From Lentinus brumalis (taxonomy: Eukaryota > Basidiomycota > Agaricomycetes > Polyporales > Polyporaceae): a stretch of DNA of 64,000 nucleotides. The notes beneath the pieces were generated by a model. That model worked only from the letters and a program-made list of their open reading frames with translations. It was not told the DNA's origin and made no database searches. Within the stretch, counting starts at the first letter, position 1, and each line of letters opens with the position of its first letter. Made by a program: the position numbers and the translations under genes. Shown one piece after another: positions 20,004 to 33,209 of this stretch. Location: contig MARA01000002.1 of NCBI GenBank assembly GCA_001792895.1, positions 682,001-746,000 on the forward strand, in the 5' to 3' direction.

Positions 20004-22861
20004 ATGTACTCGAGCCATTCCCCGGCGCAGTCCAACACCTCCCTCTCCGACGACGACGACGACTACGGCGCGAGCGCAACCTCTGCCCGCTTCTTCCGCG
20101 ACAATGATTCCGACTCGGCCGCCACCATAACACCCGCCCAGTGGTCCTCGCGTCGAGGCTCAGCCCCCCTGCACTCTCAAGCCTCCCGTCTGCCCCCAGA
20201 GATCCTCATCCACATACTCAAGCACATCCATTCCACCCGTGATCTCTACAGTGCACTTCTCGTCTCGCGGGCGTGGTGCGAATGCTCGGTCGAGTTGCTT
20301 TGGTATCGGCCCAGCTTCTCCAAATTCTCCACCCTGGTCAAGATGATGCGCGTATTGTCGAGAGACGACAAGACGTTCCTGTATGCGCAGTTTATCCGTC
20401 GCCTCAACTTCCTCTGCGTAGGAGGCGACCTCTCCGACTCCCTCTTCTCGCGTCTGGCCCACTGCATCAGGCTGGAGCGTCTCACCCTCATCAACTGCAC
20501 GGCCCTATCGGACGAAGGCCTCTCTCGTGTCCTCCCCAACTGTCCAAGCCTCGTTGCGTTGGACCTCACCCACGTCTCGGAGGTGACAGACAGGTCCATT
20601 GTTGCCCTGGCCGCATCCGCGAAGCGGTTGCAGGGAATAAACCTGACAGGCTGCAAGAAGCTCACAGACGAGTCTGTCCTTGCACTTGCCGCAAACTGTC
20701 CCCTCCTACGTCGCGTCAAGCTCAGCGGCGTGGAACATGTTACGGACGAGTCGGTATCCGCGTTGGCGCGCTCGTGTCCTCTCTTGCTCGAAATCGATCT
20801 CCACAACTGCAAGAAGATCACGGACATCTCGGTTCGCGATCTGTGGACGCACTCGGTGCAGATGCGCGAGATGCGCCTGTCGCACTGTGTCGAGCTGACC
20901 GATGCCGCCTTCCCCGCTTCTCCCAAGCGCGACATTCTCCCCCCTGGCGCGAACCCTTTCCCGTCCGCGTTTGTCCTCCCAGACGAACTCCAACCTCTAC
21001 GCGTCTCTCAGCCGTTCGAGCAGCTCCGCATGTTGGACTTGACGGCATGTTCCCATATCACGGATGACGCGATTGAAGGCATCGTTTCCGTAGCACCCAA
21101 GATCCGCAACCTGGTGCTATCGAAGTGCTCGCAGCTCACGGATACCGCTGTTGAGAGCATCTGCAAGTTGGGCAAGGGGTTGCACTATCTTCATCTCGGT
21201 CACGCACAGGCTATCACGGATCGCTCTATCAACAGTCTCGTGAGGTCTTGCACGCGACTGCGGTACATCGACCTCGCCAGTGAGTATCCTTGTTATGGTT
21301 TGTTGCGACGGAACCTCCTTACTTAACAATGTCATGAAGACTGCATACAGCTCACCGACATGTCTGTCTTCGAACTATCGAGCCTGCAGAAGTTGCGGCG
21401 TATCGGCCTGGTTCGCGTCAATAACCTCACCGACCAGGCTATTCAAGCGCTTGGCGAGAGGCATTCCACGCTCGAACGCATTCACCTATCATACTGCGAC
21501 CAGATATCTGTCATGGCCATACACTTCCTGCTTCAAAAGCTGCCGAAGCTGACTCACTTGAGTCTCACTGGTATACCAGCTTTCCGTCGTGCAGAGCTGC
21601 AGCAGTTCTGTCGGGCACCGCCTGCGGTAAGCGATTCGGCTGCTGCGTCATGTTCAGATACTCATTACACTTCTGACATCAGGACTTCAACACAACGCAA
21701 CGAGCTGCGTTCTGCGTCTACTCCGGAAAGGGCGTAGCGGAACTCCGAGAGTTCCTAGCTGAACTCTTCGCGTCGATCACAAATGAACTCGCCACCTCGA
21801 ATGACACGGACTACGAGGACGACTACGAGGAAGCAGACGAGAACCACCGCGGACCTGACATCGAGGTCATGAACGAGGACGACGACGAAGATGACACCGC
21901 GTCAGAAGTATTCGTCGCCCAACCAGAGCCCGTCGATGCACATGCGACTCCGCGAATTCCCGAGCGTGCGCCCATACCTCCCGATGACCTTGCCAGCCGC
22001 TCAGGGTACCCCGTTAGCAGGGAGCTCGTGATGATGCGGGAGCCACGGCGGCAAGCCACTGCGCGTGCGCAGCCTCGGGCTCAACCAGCGAACACGCCTG
22101 CTTGGCTGAACGTCTCCACGACACGAAGGCGTGGCTTCGCCCAGCAGCCCATTGTGGAACAGTCAACGTCCCCGACCCCGAGTGAAGCCGCGTCGAACCG
22201 CAGCGCGGGCACGAGCCACTCTACAGGAACGGCTTTCTTCCGTACCTATGCGGACGCGCCGGGGACTGCGAGGAGCGGCGTCATGACGCCTGACCTCATC
22301 TATGCAGAGATCGGACATGGCCGCGGGGCAGGTCCCGGTCCCAGCACGATCCTGGACCAGAACCACGGCAGGCGCGAGCCTGTCGTGGAGTCCTCGTTCC
22401 CGAGCGCGGCCTCCAGCCCGACACGGCATACCATCACGCTCCCCCAGTCGAGCATCGGCATGGCAGCATCGGAGGTGTTCAGCGCGCCCCCTCGTCCGTT
22501 CCGCATGCACGAGCACGACACTCCGCGTGTGGAGTACATACACGATCGCGGGCCGATCCTCCACGACACGTCCAACTCGTACTTGCGCGGGCACGAGCAG
22601 CCGACCGGCTCGGTGGGGTTCGGGATCATACGAGAGGCCTCGCCTACGACGCGGGAGCTGCAGGAGTCCGTGCACTCTGCGTTCGCCGCCGGGACGGCTA
22701 CGCCTATGGATGTGGACGCCAGGGGGAGGAGCGTGAAGCGGACGTTGAGGAGCACCTTCGCTGCGGCGGAGACGTTCTTTACGGGACGCAGTGTTGGAGG
22801 TGGGGGCCCGGACGGCGCGGGCATGGCACCTGGCCGCGATGTGGATACACATGGACACTGA
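20004..22861 (+). CDS. GRR1: SCF ubiquitin ligase F-box/LRR receptor Grr1
   Basis: Exons 20004-21279, 21340-21626 and 21683-22861; 913 residues. Grr1 is the substrate receptor of SCF(Grr1), linking nutrient sensing and cell-cycle control to ubiquitination. After an acidic N-terminus, the F-box lies at about residues 62-101 (RLPPEILIHILKHIHSTRD, then ALLVSRAWCECS). A run of cysteine-containing leucine-rich repeats follows (LTLINCTALSDEGLSRVL, INLTGCKKLTDESVLALA, IDLHNCKKITDISVRDL, LDLTACSHITDDAIEGIV, LVLSKCSQLTDTAVESI), about a dozen in all. After the LRRs comes FCVYSGKGVAELREFLAEL, then a long acidic, Ser/Pro-rich tail. Acceptor 21339 is ATGAAG, confirmed by phase (NCIQLTDMSV). Confidence 0.95.
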
Positions 22862-23460
22862 AACAAATCTTGCGCATCAAGTCGTGTACTCGCCCCGCTT
22901 TCTCTGCACGTCCCGAGTCGTCGTCCCGTTTGCTGGCACGCTGCTGTGGCTGTTCTCCCTCTCTTCTTGATCTCGCCCATCCAGGATACCATCCGTCATA
23001 CGTCCCCTTGCTCTCTCCCCATTCTTCACTTTGGAGCGAAACTGCAGAACGCTGCAGAACGCTGCAGACACTGGATTCTAGCTCCGTCAAGGATTTCCCT
23101 TCTTTCTTTTCCTGGTTCTCTCATTGTCTCACCCCTCATCCCCGGCTGCCCGTGTATGCGCATACCTGTATCATCATGTAGCCCGAGCTCATGTTCCCGT
23201 CGCGGTCCTAGAGTTGCGATGTGTATATAATGTTCTAATTCTGTTCCAGTCCTCCTTTTCGTCCGTACCATCTGCTGAAGCGCACTGGGATGTCTCGCGG
23301 CTGCGACCGGGTCTTGGCTCGTGCTCCGAGCTTTGCAGCGCAGACTCGGCCTGGAACGATGGGAGCAGGATATAAACAGTCCGAAAGTGTGCATTAAGAT
23401 ACCCGAAGATGGAATTATACAACCGTGGAGAGTAATAAGATAGGAGGTGACTGTACGACA
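22862..23460. other. Convergent 3' flanks of GRR1 and SEC7
   Basis: About 600 bp without a supported gene between two stop codons. It holds the 3' untranslated regions and a small tandem repeat at 23042-23068. Confidence 0.5.
23042..23068. repeat. Short tandem repeat of a 10-mer
   Basis: The unit CTGCAGAACG is present about 2.7 times in a row in the convergent 3' region. It has no evident function. Confidence 0.7.
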
Positions 23461-26400
23461 TCATGAATGCTCTACGATGCCCTGGATATAACCAACCCGC
23501 ATAAAGTATTCCCGCAGGCCTTCCCGGATCTCGGGCGCCATCTCTCTTGACAAGAGGTCGGTCGCGAGAGGATATATAGCAGGGAGGTATCTCGTGAACT
23601 GCAATTGCGAGTGATCAGCTTCAAAATTCCCTGAAGGAGGAAGAAAAACCACGCACGGCCTTGTCGTCAAAGCGGACAAACCCTTGAAGAATCTCAGCGA
23701 CGACCGGCGTCCAAGCTGCGATGTTTTTGGCTTGGGTGTCTAACCGCAGCTTGTTGAAGTCCTGCAACACCCCAAGACCCAATCTGCACGGCGCAACTGT
23801 CAACGGGTATCCAGAAGCGAGCCTGCAAGGTACTCACGGCATGAGACGATCAGCCACCTGTGGTCGTGCCGCCTGGTGCTCCGCTCGAGGATCGTAGTAC
23901 ATCCGGAGGAGCACATGTACCAATGTCGACGCGCTGCTCGACTCCTGCTTGAGCAAGTTCGGCAGATGCTTCATGAACCCTGCAATGGCCTTGATCAGCG
24001 GCTATCGTGACAAGTTCTATTCGGACCACTCACCGACTTTCCAGAGCCCCGTGCGGAGCTCCTTGTCTTCGTTGAACATCCTCGCGAACTGATAGCTGTG
24101 GTCCAGAACACCCATCAAGCGCAGCAGGTGCTCGGGCGGGATGGTGTTGTAGACCTCGTCGTTCCGCAGCAGGTCGTTCGTGGTCTCGATGAGCAGCAGT
24201 TGCAGCACACACTTGACAATGATCTGGCGGAAGATGCGTCGTCGCTCGTTGATAGATATCCTAGATCCTGCCTTTGGTTGCTCGCTGTTCGGCGATAGCG
24301 GTGCTGGAATCATCGCTTGCTCGTTCGGGTCTGTAGAGAGAGACACACACTTAGAACCAGCTCCCACGACTGTAAGGTTGACTGTACCATTTGGATCCTG
24401 TGCGTCAGCGGAGCTGCCATCGATCTCGAGCCGCAGGCTCTCGTCGAAGAGCTGGTGTGGTGTTGTTGTCCTGAAGAGCTTGACGAATGTGGTCGCCACG
24501 CGTTCCCACCGAGCAGGACTGAGCTTCTTGATATTGCTCTCGAGCAGCTGTTGCAAGCACGATGTCCCTATTCGAGCAAGTGTGTCGTTCTCTGTAGAAG
24601 ACCTGAGCGTACTGCATTCGCCTACTGAGACGACTGCACTGACCTTGACATATGCACACACATAGGAGGTCGAGCAACCCATCCAGGAACCGCTCGAGCG
24701 TCTCGAAGTAGAACGTGTACAGGTCGATCAGGTTCCGCAGAGCCTGGATCATCGTCGTCGACAGCCACACGCTCATGTCCTCCTGCGTGCTGAAGCGAGA
24801 CAAGTCTTGACTTGACTTGAGCACCGCGAACATAGGGAAAAGGAGTTCTTGGCAAACGGTGTCCCAGAACTCCACCGGGTACGTTGAGCCATACTTCTTC
24901 AACGTACTGAAAAGGGAGTCCAATGCACTGTGTGTTACTGTCGTCAGAGATGTCAGGAGAGGAAGTAGGTATTGTAGACGCACAGTCGTCGCACTTCGAG
25001 GTCCTCGCCGTTCATGATGACGTCATAGAAACCGAACAGGACAGGGAACCAATATTTGATCATCGGGTCGTCCGTCGATGAGTGGTTAGGTTCCTTGAAG
25101 CCGCACTCTGGACACTCCAGCATGGTCGGGATGATGTCGCGAAGCATCGCAATCGCCAGTAGACTGATCTTCTGGTACTTGCTGACCTTGCAGAAGTCCG
25201 TGATACAGACCGTCAAGTCCGCAAACGAGCCGTGCCGCACGATCGACGAGAAGTGGTCTTTGTTCAATCGTGTGACGATCTCGAACGCCGAGTTCGCGAT
25301 GCGCTCTGAGAGAAGGAAGGTAGTCAGTAGCCATCCAACGCAACATACGGGACCGCCTCACCTGTCGCAGCCTTGGAGGCGGCAGAAAACACCGCGAACA
25401 TAGTGCGCCAACCGGACCGCAGATTGTGGACCCGAGCTTGGATCATCTGTTGCAAGCATTGCAGCACCTACATCTCGCTTCAGCATCATGTCCACATCAC
25501 CGTACAAGGACACCTACCATGTCCCGGATGTCAGGATTTGAGTTATGTATCATCGTGTACTCAAACGGCCGCAAGAAGTCCTTCTGGAACTTGAAGTGAG
25601 GCAGCTCCTCCTTCTCCAAAAAGCGCATGGCGAGTTGGCGGAGCGCATCGAGTGCGAAGAACCCGACGTGCGGGTTCTTGTGGCAGCAGACCTAGGACGC
25701 CTGGTAAGAGAGCCACCATGACTCCATGTATATATGCTGCTTACCTGGTTGAAGTGCTCTCCCAGGATTTCCCACATGTTCGACCACTCTAGACGGATAC
25801 GGCCCATGTTGTAATACGAGATCTCGACCAGCTTCTGCAAGCTGAACAGCCGAGGATGTTGCGAGAGGCCCGACGACTGGATCTCCTCCCAGGAGACATC
25901 GCACAGAGCACGAACGAAGTCCACAATCGCGGTCTGCGGACGCTGTCAACAACGTGATCTTCCTGAGGTGAGCGAGGACTTACTCCTGAAAGGTAGTGGC
26001 TAAGAGAGAAGACCATATCTGCAGCGACAGTGATATGCGTCGACCGACTTTCGTTCGCCAACTCCTCTGTCGGGGGCTTGCGGGAGCGCCTGCGTAAGGA
26101 TAGTCAGCGAGAAGTTACCTAACGATGAGCAGACAACCCACCCTTTCCTCCCAGTATCAGGCATCTCCACCCCGCTGCTAATGAGCTGCATGTGCTCCAA
26201 CTGGCTGACGCAAGTGAGCACCTCCCTCCAGGACGCCTTCAGGTGGTTGCCCTCCGTGACCGCGACGTCGAGCAGCGTCTTGATCGCCTCCATGTTCTTC
26301 GTCTTCATCTCCCCGAGGTTGTTCAGGAACGTGAACTTGGCGAGGGTGCTGACGAACGCGTTGCGCTCCAGTTCCAGATCGAAGAAACACACGATGTGGA

Positions 26401-29400
26401 TCGCAGCCTTGAAACCGTCCAAGCAGAGCTCGACGATCTCGAGGTCGTCCGTGTCCTGCAGAGGACCAGACAGCCCAGCGAGGAAGGGTATCCAGGCAAC
26501 CTCGAACATGGGACGGACGTGGACGAAGTGGGATGCGCTAAAGAACTGCCCACCGGACGCCGTCCCTCGGCGCTGGGACCGCATGAGTGTACGGAAGAGC
26601 GCCTAGCGGAAGGTGAGTGGTAGTCCTCAACCGTGTGACATGCACAACATACCTCGGTCTTGTTCGCCATGTTGTTTGACTGTGTCACATAAGCCTCCTT
26701 CTGCAGGTCCCTGCCGACATTCGCGAGGACCCCTGCGAGGCCCTGGCCCCCGGGCGCAGCAACATTGGGCGCCTCGACCTCGTCCTTCATGCGAATCTCG
26801 TTATTCACGATCTCGTCGTAGATCGAACTCAACAGCTCCTCGGGCAGGTCCTGGCCATCGTTGATACCACGATTGTTGGCAATGAATCCCTGCTTGGTCA
26901 TGCGATTCTTGATCTGCCGACTGTGGGCGTCCGTGTTCAGCAGGATGATCGAAAACGCAAGGACATAAGCAGTGTCTGGAGGAGCAAGGTGAACGGCGGA
27001 CAAGCCAAAGTCGAGAAGGAAGCTTACCGGCGTTCGCGAATGGGGTGTTCGAGTTCGCAGACATGTACCGCTCAGCGAACTTCAGCATGAACCGATCGAT
27101 CTTCTGAGCCTCTCCCGGCAGGCGGAACGACTGGAGGAATGCTCGAAGCGCATCGACGAAGGGCATGTTGCTGAGATCAAGCAAGTCGACGAATGCGTGC
27201 ATAATGGCAATGTTCTCCTCATCGCTGCAACAGCCGTCAGCAACGAGTGTGCAGGACGCTCGACGGGCTTACCCTTCACCAAGGTACTCGCCAATAGCCG
27301 CCTTGTTGAGGCCATCTGTCTCGAGAAGGAAGCGCGCGATATCCTTCGGCTGATTGCTTGCAATGAATCCGTGCTCGATGAGGAATTGAATGCCCTGTCA
27401 ACAGATCTGTGAGAGATGTCGACGACGTCTGACACGGTCAGCATACCCTCTTCGGCTTGAAGTTGAACTTCTTGATACCCTCCAGCAACGTGGTCTTCTT
27501 CTGCTTTGCGCTCTCGAACTTGGTAGGGTCGTCTGCGAGCTCCGGAGTCGGACCTCTTGTCACATCCGCGCCACCTGGCGACAATTTCTCGACAGAGAAG
27601 TCAGGAGTCATCGTATCTCGCCGAGACTCCTCTGCTTGTGGGCGAGTCGTCGGATCTATCGGCTGCTCAGGAGTTGCAGTACCCCACGCAACCAACGACT
27701 TGAGGACGGCCACAAGACATTCGAGGCCCTGCCTTCGTAGCTGCGCCTCGGAATTACCAATCGTTGACGTGTCGACATTTCCTGGCACCGACATCGCTGC
27801 TGTACTGAACGAGGGCGGCACCTGGTGCCCTTGCTGATGCTTTGTCTGGGGCTGAAGAGCGGGGCTAGCGGGATCGTTCGCCTTGGGCGCGGCGTGTGTG
27901 ACTGGTGCAGTACCGATTCTCGAGATGATGTTCATCAAGCTACACGGCTCATGAGCAAGTATGCGATCGTCGCAGATGCAACACGACTTACTGCTCGTAG
28001 ATGTTGTCGACCGCCTCGCTGTCACAGTCGTAGTTCAAGTAGATCTCGACGAGAGCTTGGGGGTCTTGGCATAGGCGCTGCAGCATGCTGACAATCATAG
28101 CCTTCTGCTTGAGGGTGGACGTCTTCATCTCCAGGATGGGGATGAAAATCTCGTGCAGGAGCACCTCGATCTCTTTCTGCATGGTACTTGAGCGAATGAT
28201 TGTTCAATACGTTGTGGTGTGTCTGACCTTAAGCTGAGTACGCAAGCCAGAGATCACTCGCCAGAAGATCTCGACACTGATCTCGAACACCTGCGGGACA
28301 GGGCTGACGGCATTTCTGCTCAGGCACAAGCACAGATACTGGTTGGCGGCCTGAACGAAGGGCGTCGCTTCCGTGGTCGAGGAGGAATAGATGATAGCTG
28401 AGGGTGACACAAACAGGGGCATGTGCGAGTTCAAAACCATCAGGACCAAGTGAAGCGAGAGCAACTTCGACCGCATAGGATGCGACTTTACATCGCGCTC
28501 GCTGCGGAAACCGTCAGACCTAGGGTTCATTACGAGGCGTAGAACTGACCTCTCGCTATTCAGCGGCTTCATCGTCAGCTTGCACAACGCTCTGAACACC
28601 AAGAACGCATCCTTAATGAAAAGATCGTTCGTGGTGAGTTGCCGATGAGGTGCTCCATTTGCTGGCTCGTCCTCATCGTCATGTTCAGGTACCGCATCGC
28701 TGGCAGCGGACCCAGAAGGCTCCCTAATGAGACAGCATTCAGGGTTTGCGACACAGTGCGGGAGTCTAAAACCTACGCTGCATGATGCGAGCCGTTGGGA
28801 GCTCCGTCGGGTTTCCCGTTCTCCACATGCTCACCTGACGTCCCTTCCGTCGCCTCCGTCGCTTCCGTTGTTTCCGTCGCAACACTAGCTTCAGACGGAG
28901 CAACGGAGGCTGCGCTTGACGATGCTTCCGAAGGTTCCTCGACCAGCGTCGTGCCGGTCTCTTCAGAGCCATTGACCGAAGGCGCTCCAGCAGGCAAGGG
29001 CAAAGAGTTCCGTGGAGACGAGACAGTAGAAGCCCGAGCAGAAGACTTGCCACCGTCACCATTACCGTACAGGCTGGCAGTGGACTCGGATTGAGGAACG
29101 CTCGAGGACGTGATGTTGCACCGCGCGAAGACATGGTTGACCATCTGTGTGAGACCGCCCTGAGCGACCATCTGGTTGACCGGGTCAACACTCAGCAGGA
29201 AGACGTTGTAAACCGTGCGAACGGCCTTCAGCAGAGAAGACTGGTGGACCAAAACAGTGGGCGAGAGGACGAGCGAGAGCAGAGCCTTGACGATCTGAAG
29301 TGACACAGTCTCCGGAGTGCTCTCAGTGTGACAAGATGTAATGGTATGCACGACAAGATCTACTAGCGACGGGGTCGGGAGTGAGGAGTGCGAGCCAGAC

Positions 29401-30296
29401 ATGGAGTTACGAGAATTCGGGCCGGGGGATGGCGGAGGCGAGGTCGGCGCATGAGGAGATGACGAGGTCTCAGCAAAGAAGGAGTAGGATATCAGTTTGG
29501 ATATGCAGTCCAAGCTCGCAATCATCAACTTCTCGTTCCGTGTCTCGCAGGCCAAGCGGAGTGGCTCGAATATCTCTCTTGGCCTGTCTCCACCCTGCCC
29601 CAACTTGACCATCTCCAGCGCGCGCTGGACGCTCTCGCGCAGGGGAGCCGAGCGCTTCGCCTCTTTCGATGCAGCAATGGTCTCAAGCGCGGACGATATG
29701 AGGACGACCGAGACAGTGTGGCCCTTGGAGAGAGTAAGCGAGCGTTTATGCGCGTCAACAGACGGTCGTGAGGGACCGCGTCCGCCGGGCGTGGACGGTC
29801 TGCTGTCAATAGACTGCCTGAGCTGTCCATTGGTGACGCGGGGAGAAAGAGGGGATGTGGGGATGCTGGGGAGTGCGGAGGGCCGGCGAACAGCAGGAGA
29901 GGTAGGGTTCGAAGGGACCGGCTTAGCAGGAGGAGTCGGGGGAGGTGCGCTGTCGTCTGTATCCTGTGCGCGATCCAGTGACGGTTTGGGAGGAACCTCT
30001 AGGACCTGCTCTTCCAGTATCGGCGGTGGCGCAGCTGTGCCGTTGGGCACGAACGGCCGAGGTTGTGCGATAGACGTGTGATCCGCGTCCGCGTGGGATG
30101 GGGACTCCGGAGCGTGCTGCTCGTCTTGGGGAGGCGGAGAGAGGGGACGCTCACCATCTGCCGACCGGGCCCTGTTCTCGTTCACCGGGTCCCTCAGCGA
30201 GAACTGCGCCATGATGCCCGGCATGGGTTCGTCGTGTGGAGGAGGAGAGGGAGGAAGGGGGACCGTGGCCGCCTGGGCGAGGTCGGGGGCGTCCAT
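23461..30296 (-). CDS. SEC7: Sec7/BIG-type Arf guanine nucleotide exchange factor
   Basis: Twenty exons, 5' to 3': 28777-30296, 28550-28723, 28228-28501, 27992-28176, 27447-27939, 27273-27394, 27028-27224, 26653-26975, 26142-26602, 25984-26089, 25745-25933, 25518-25691, 25362-25467, 24984-25305, 24644-24927, 24388-24591, 24034-24330, 23838-23979, 23657-23783, 23461-23598; 1,945 residues. Sec7 activates Arf1 at the trans-Golgi. A Pro/Ser-rich N-terminus precedes the DCB and HUS regions (HUS around [13 protein letters not shown]). The Sec7 domain spans about residues 870-1070: [33 protein letters not shown] with the catalytic Glu near 922, and [23 protein letters not shown] repeats fill the C-terminal half. 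Start ATG 30296 has a CGCCATGG context. The same frame stays open upstream for about 40 codons without an ATG, so a 5' exon or a frame error there is possible. Confidence 0.94.
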
Positions 30297-30555
30297 GGCG
30301 GGGCCGACGCTGTGTTGTCGGTCGTCGTCGTCGGTGTACGTGTCGAGCTGGATGAGCTCCTTGGCGTGCAGTCGCGGTCGCAGTCGCAGGGAACTTGGAA
30401 GAGGGCGGTGTGTTGCTCATCACGAGACGCGTCGCTCATTTCGGCAATGGGCGTCGCGATCGAGATCTACTTTTGCGCTAATCTAATCGCCACTTTTTGT
30501 GCCTCTCTGCCTCAGCAGCCACATCTCCTCCTCCTCCTCCTCCTTCCAAAACAGC
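30297..30555. promoter_or_regulatory. Bidirectional promoter between SEC7 and deoxyhypusine synthase
   Basis: 259 bp between divergent start codons. Just upstream of the DHS ATG is a run of CTC repeats (CTCCTCCTCCTCCTCC), a pyrimidine tract typical of fungal core promoters. Confidence 0.5.
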
Positions 30556-31910
30556 ATGGCGTCCTCCTCAGCACCCATACCCTCCGGCGCATCTGCCGCG
30601 GTTCTCAAACCGTCGGATCCCATACCGGACTTCGCGGTGTCGGTCGAGGGCCCAAACTTCGACGAAGAGATGTCTCTGCAGAAACTCCTGGCCAGCTACT
30701 CTCGGATCGGGTTTCAGGCCAACAGCCTAGGGAAGGCCATTGACATCGTGAACAAAATGGTACGCTTTAGTGTCGCTATCTCTCTCGGCCCGACATCTAG
30801 AACTATACATAGCGCAAATGGCGACTCTCGGACGAGCCGGTCGCCGAGGACGAATCCGAAGAGTACCGCTCCCCGGAGGTCCGCGCGCAGACGAAGTGCG
30901 ACGTCTTCCTGGGCTACACATCCAACCTCATCTCCTCTGGGCTGCGGGAGGTCATCCTCCACCTCGTCAAGCATAAGCATGTTAGCGCGCTCGTGACCAC
31001 CGCGGGAGGGATCGAGGAGGACTTCATCAAGTGCCTCGGAAAGACCTACCTCGCTGATTTCAACATGGACGGCGCAGAATTGCGGAAACGGGGCATGAAC
31101 CGCATCGGCAACCTCATCGTCCCAAACGACAACTACTGCAAGTTCGAGGACTGGCTGACGCCCATCCTGGACGCCATGCTTGCGGAGCAGAAGGAGACCG
31201 GGCAAGTGTGGACGCCGAGCTCCTTCATCCGGAGGCTGGGGAAGGAGATCAACAACGAGGAATCTGTATATTACTGGGCGTACAAAGTGAATAGACGTCT
31301 TGCGTGTCTGCACGGACCCCGCGCTGAGCGATTGTTTTGCGTAGAACGACATCCCCGTATTCTGTCCCGCGTTGACGGACGGTTCATTGGGAGACATGAT
31401 CTACTTCCACTCGTTCCGCAATCCCGGCCTTGTCGTCGACATCGTGCAAGACATCCGCAACATCAACGAGCTGTCCCGCAAGTCGAAGAAGGCTGGCATG
31501 ATCATCCTGGGTGGTGGTGTATGCAAACACCAAATAGCGAATGCTATGCTCATCGTAAGTCGCTTCTCGTTAGTCGATTCCTTCTCATCGCTGATTGTAT
31601 CGTGTAGCGAAATGGCGCGGACTACTCAGTATACATCGTAAGTAACCACGGCCATCCTTGCGTGCCTGATTCGCTAACCCATGCACAGAACACTGGTCAG
31701 GAGTTTGACGGCTCCGATTCCGGCGCCCGCCCAGACGAGGCAGTATCATGGGGAAAGATCCGTGCAGGATCAGAATCAGTCAAGGTGCGAACCATCGACT
31801 CATCACTGACCGGTCATCTCACATCCTCCGACCAGGTCTTCGCAGATGCCACTCTTGTATTCCCATTACTTGTGGCCGCTACCTTCGCCCAACGAGAAGG
31901 ACAGCAGTAG
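30556..31910 (+). CDS. DYS1: Deoxyhypusine synthase
   Basis: Exons 30556-30759, 30813-31286, 31345-31554, 31608-31637, 31689-31784 and 31836-31910; 362 residues. The enzyme moves the aminobutyl group of spermidine (NAD-dependent) to a lysine of eIF5A, the first step of hypusine formation. Visible blocks are [69 protein letters not shown], and [20 protein letters not shown] with the catalytic Lys at residue 329, the same number as in the human enzyme. The C-terminus [18 protein letters not shown] is intact. One exon is only 30 nt (31608-31637). All introns are 51-58 nt in phase 0. Start ATG 30556 follows GCATGG. Confidence 0.96.
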
Positions 31911-32199
31911 AGCCTTCGGACATGTAGACGTGCCACATAGATGTTGTACAACAGCCACAAACGAGACACTTTGCTCTGCCTTCCGATGGAAGGCCGACTT
32001 CAGGCGTTCAAAATGATATGTGCGGTCCTATCCAAGAAAGCAAGGAGAGCTGATACACAACAAGAAGCACTACAACACTAAGCAAGCGTCCAACATGTTC
32101 AGACAATACTATGACACAGTCAGGGACCGAACTCTCAACGACACGCCTGCATAAATCCCATAGCTCAATCTGCAAAGCGCACTGGGTCAGAGGGTTTGG

Positions 32200-33209
32200 T
32201 CAGACTGCGATCATGCGGTGCGCTCTGCTCTGACCTTTCGAGATCTCCCCATGCCACAGGATCAGGTCGTCCCGCATCAGCTGCAGAATCATCAACGCAT
32301 CCTCGAGGTTCGCGAACGTCGCATTCGAGTCCGCGGATGCCGCCATGACGGCCTCGTCGAACGCATGTTTCGCCAGATGGCACGCGCGCTCCGGGCTCCG
32401 CATGATGTCGTGGAAGTACACAGCGAAGTTGAGGGCCAGCCCGAGGCGGGTGGGATGCGTCGGGGGAGGGTGGCGAGCGCATGCCGGTATGCGGACTTGT
32501 ACGCCTCGAGCGACCTCTTGCCGAGCTCCTCTCGCGAGTTCAGACGCGTCAGCTCGGCCAGGTAGCGGTAGTAGTCTCCCCGCCTGACTGCAGATGAATT
32601 TCCATGCTGAGCCAGGTATGTGGACAGAGGCTTACATCTTGGCGTAGAAGACCTTCTCCTCTCCGTCGCTTGCCGCCGGGATGAGATACTTCTCGAGGAG
32701 GTCGACGATGTCCCTACAGACCTTGTCCAAGTCCTTCTCGATCAGGTCCTTCTGCACCCGCATGAGCTTGACCTGCTGCCGGGTTGACGAGAGCGCCTCC
32801 TTCTTCTGCAGCGCGTCGATGGTCCGCCAGCTCGCCCGCAGGTTCGCGGTCAAGTTCTTGTACGCTATCGAGAGCAAGTTGCGCTCGTCGATCGTGAGCT
32901 GCGCGTTGTTGTCATTGATGATGTCCTTCAGCTGTGCGACCACGTCTGCATGTTTCGTGGTTGCACACAGTTGGTGCGGATTGTTTGCTCTGTCATGCCA
33001 TCACTCATACTCGGACGATTGGAGTACGTACCGTGATACCGCTCAGCCTGGTCTGCGATCTTGGCCAGGAAGAGGCAGTCCAGCCTCGACAGAGAGATGT
33101 CCATCTGTCGGAGCTCTCCGAGTCCAATGGGCGGTAGGCTGTCGAAGACACTTGGGGTGCTCGGGATCCCGTTCAACTTCAACTTCCCGTTCATCGTCGA
33201 GGGCGCCAT
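32200..33209 (-). CDS. Divergent 14-3-3 protein with an N-terminal extension
   Basis: Exons 33032-33209, 32636-32945 and 32200-32583; about 290 residues after allowing for one missing base. 14-3-3 proteins are dimeric phospho-Ser/Thr readers. The family core is clear: LAKIADQAERYH, ERNLLSIAYKNL with Lys49-equivalent, LRASWR with Arg56-equivalent, MRGDYYRYLAEL with the Arg-Tyr pair, LALNFAVYFHDI, RACHLAKHAFDEA and ILQLMRDDLILW. About 40 residues precede the first helix, and the acidic C-terminal tail of canonical members is absent. It also has an insert before LEDALMIL. The frame breaks at GGGGG 32462-32466 (CCCCC on the coding strand); a sixth C gives LPPTHPTRLGLALNF without a gap. I read this as a sequence error, and the protein as a second, specialised 14-3-3 rather than the housekeeping one. 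Confidence 0.85.
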
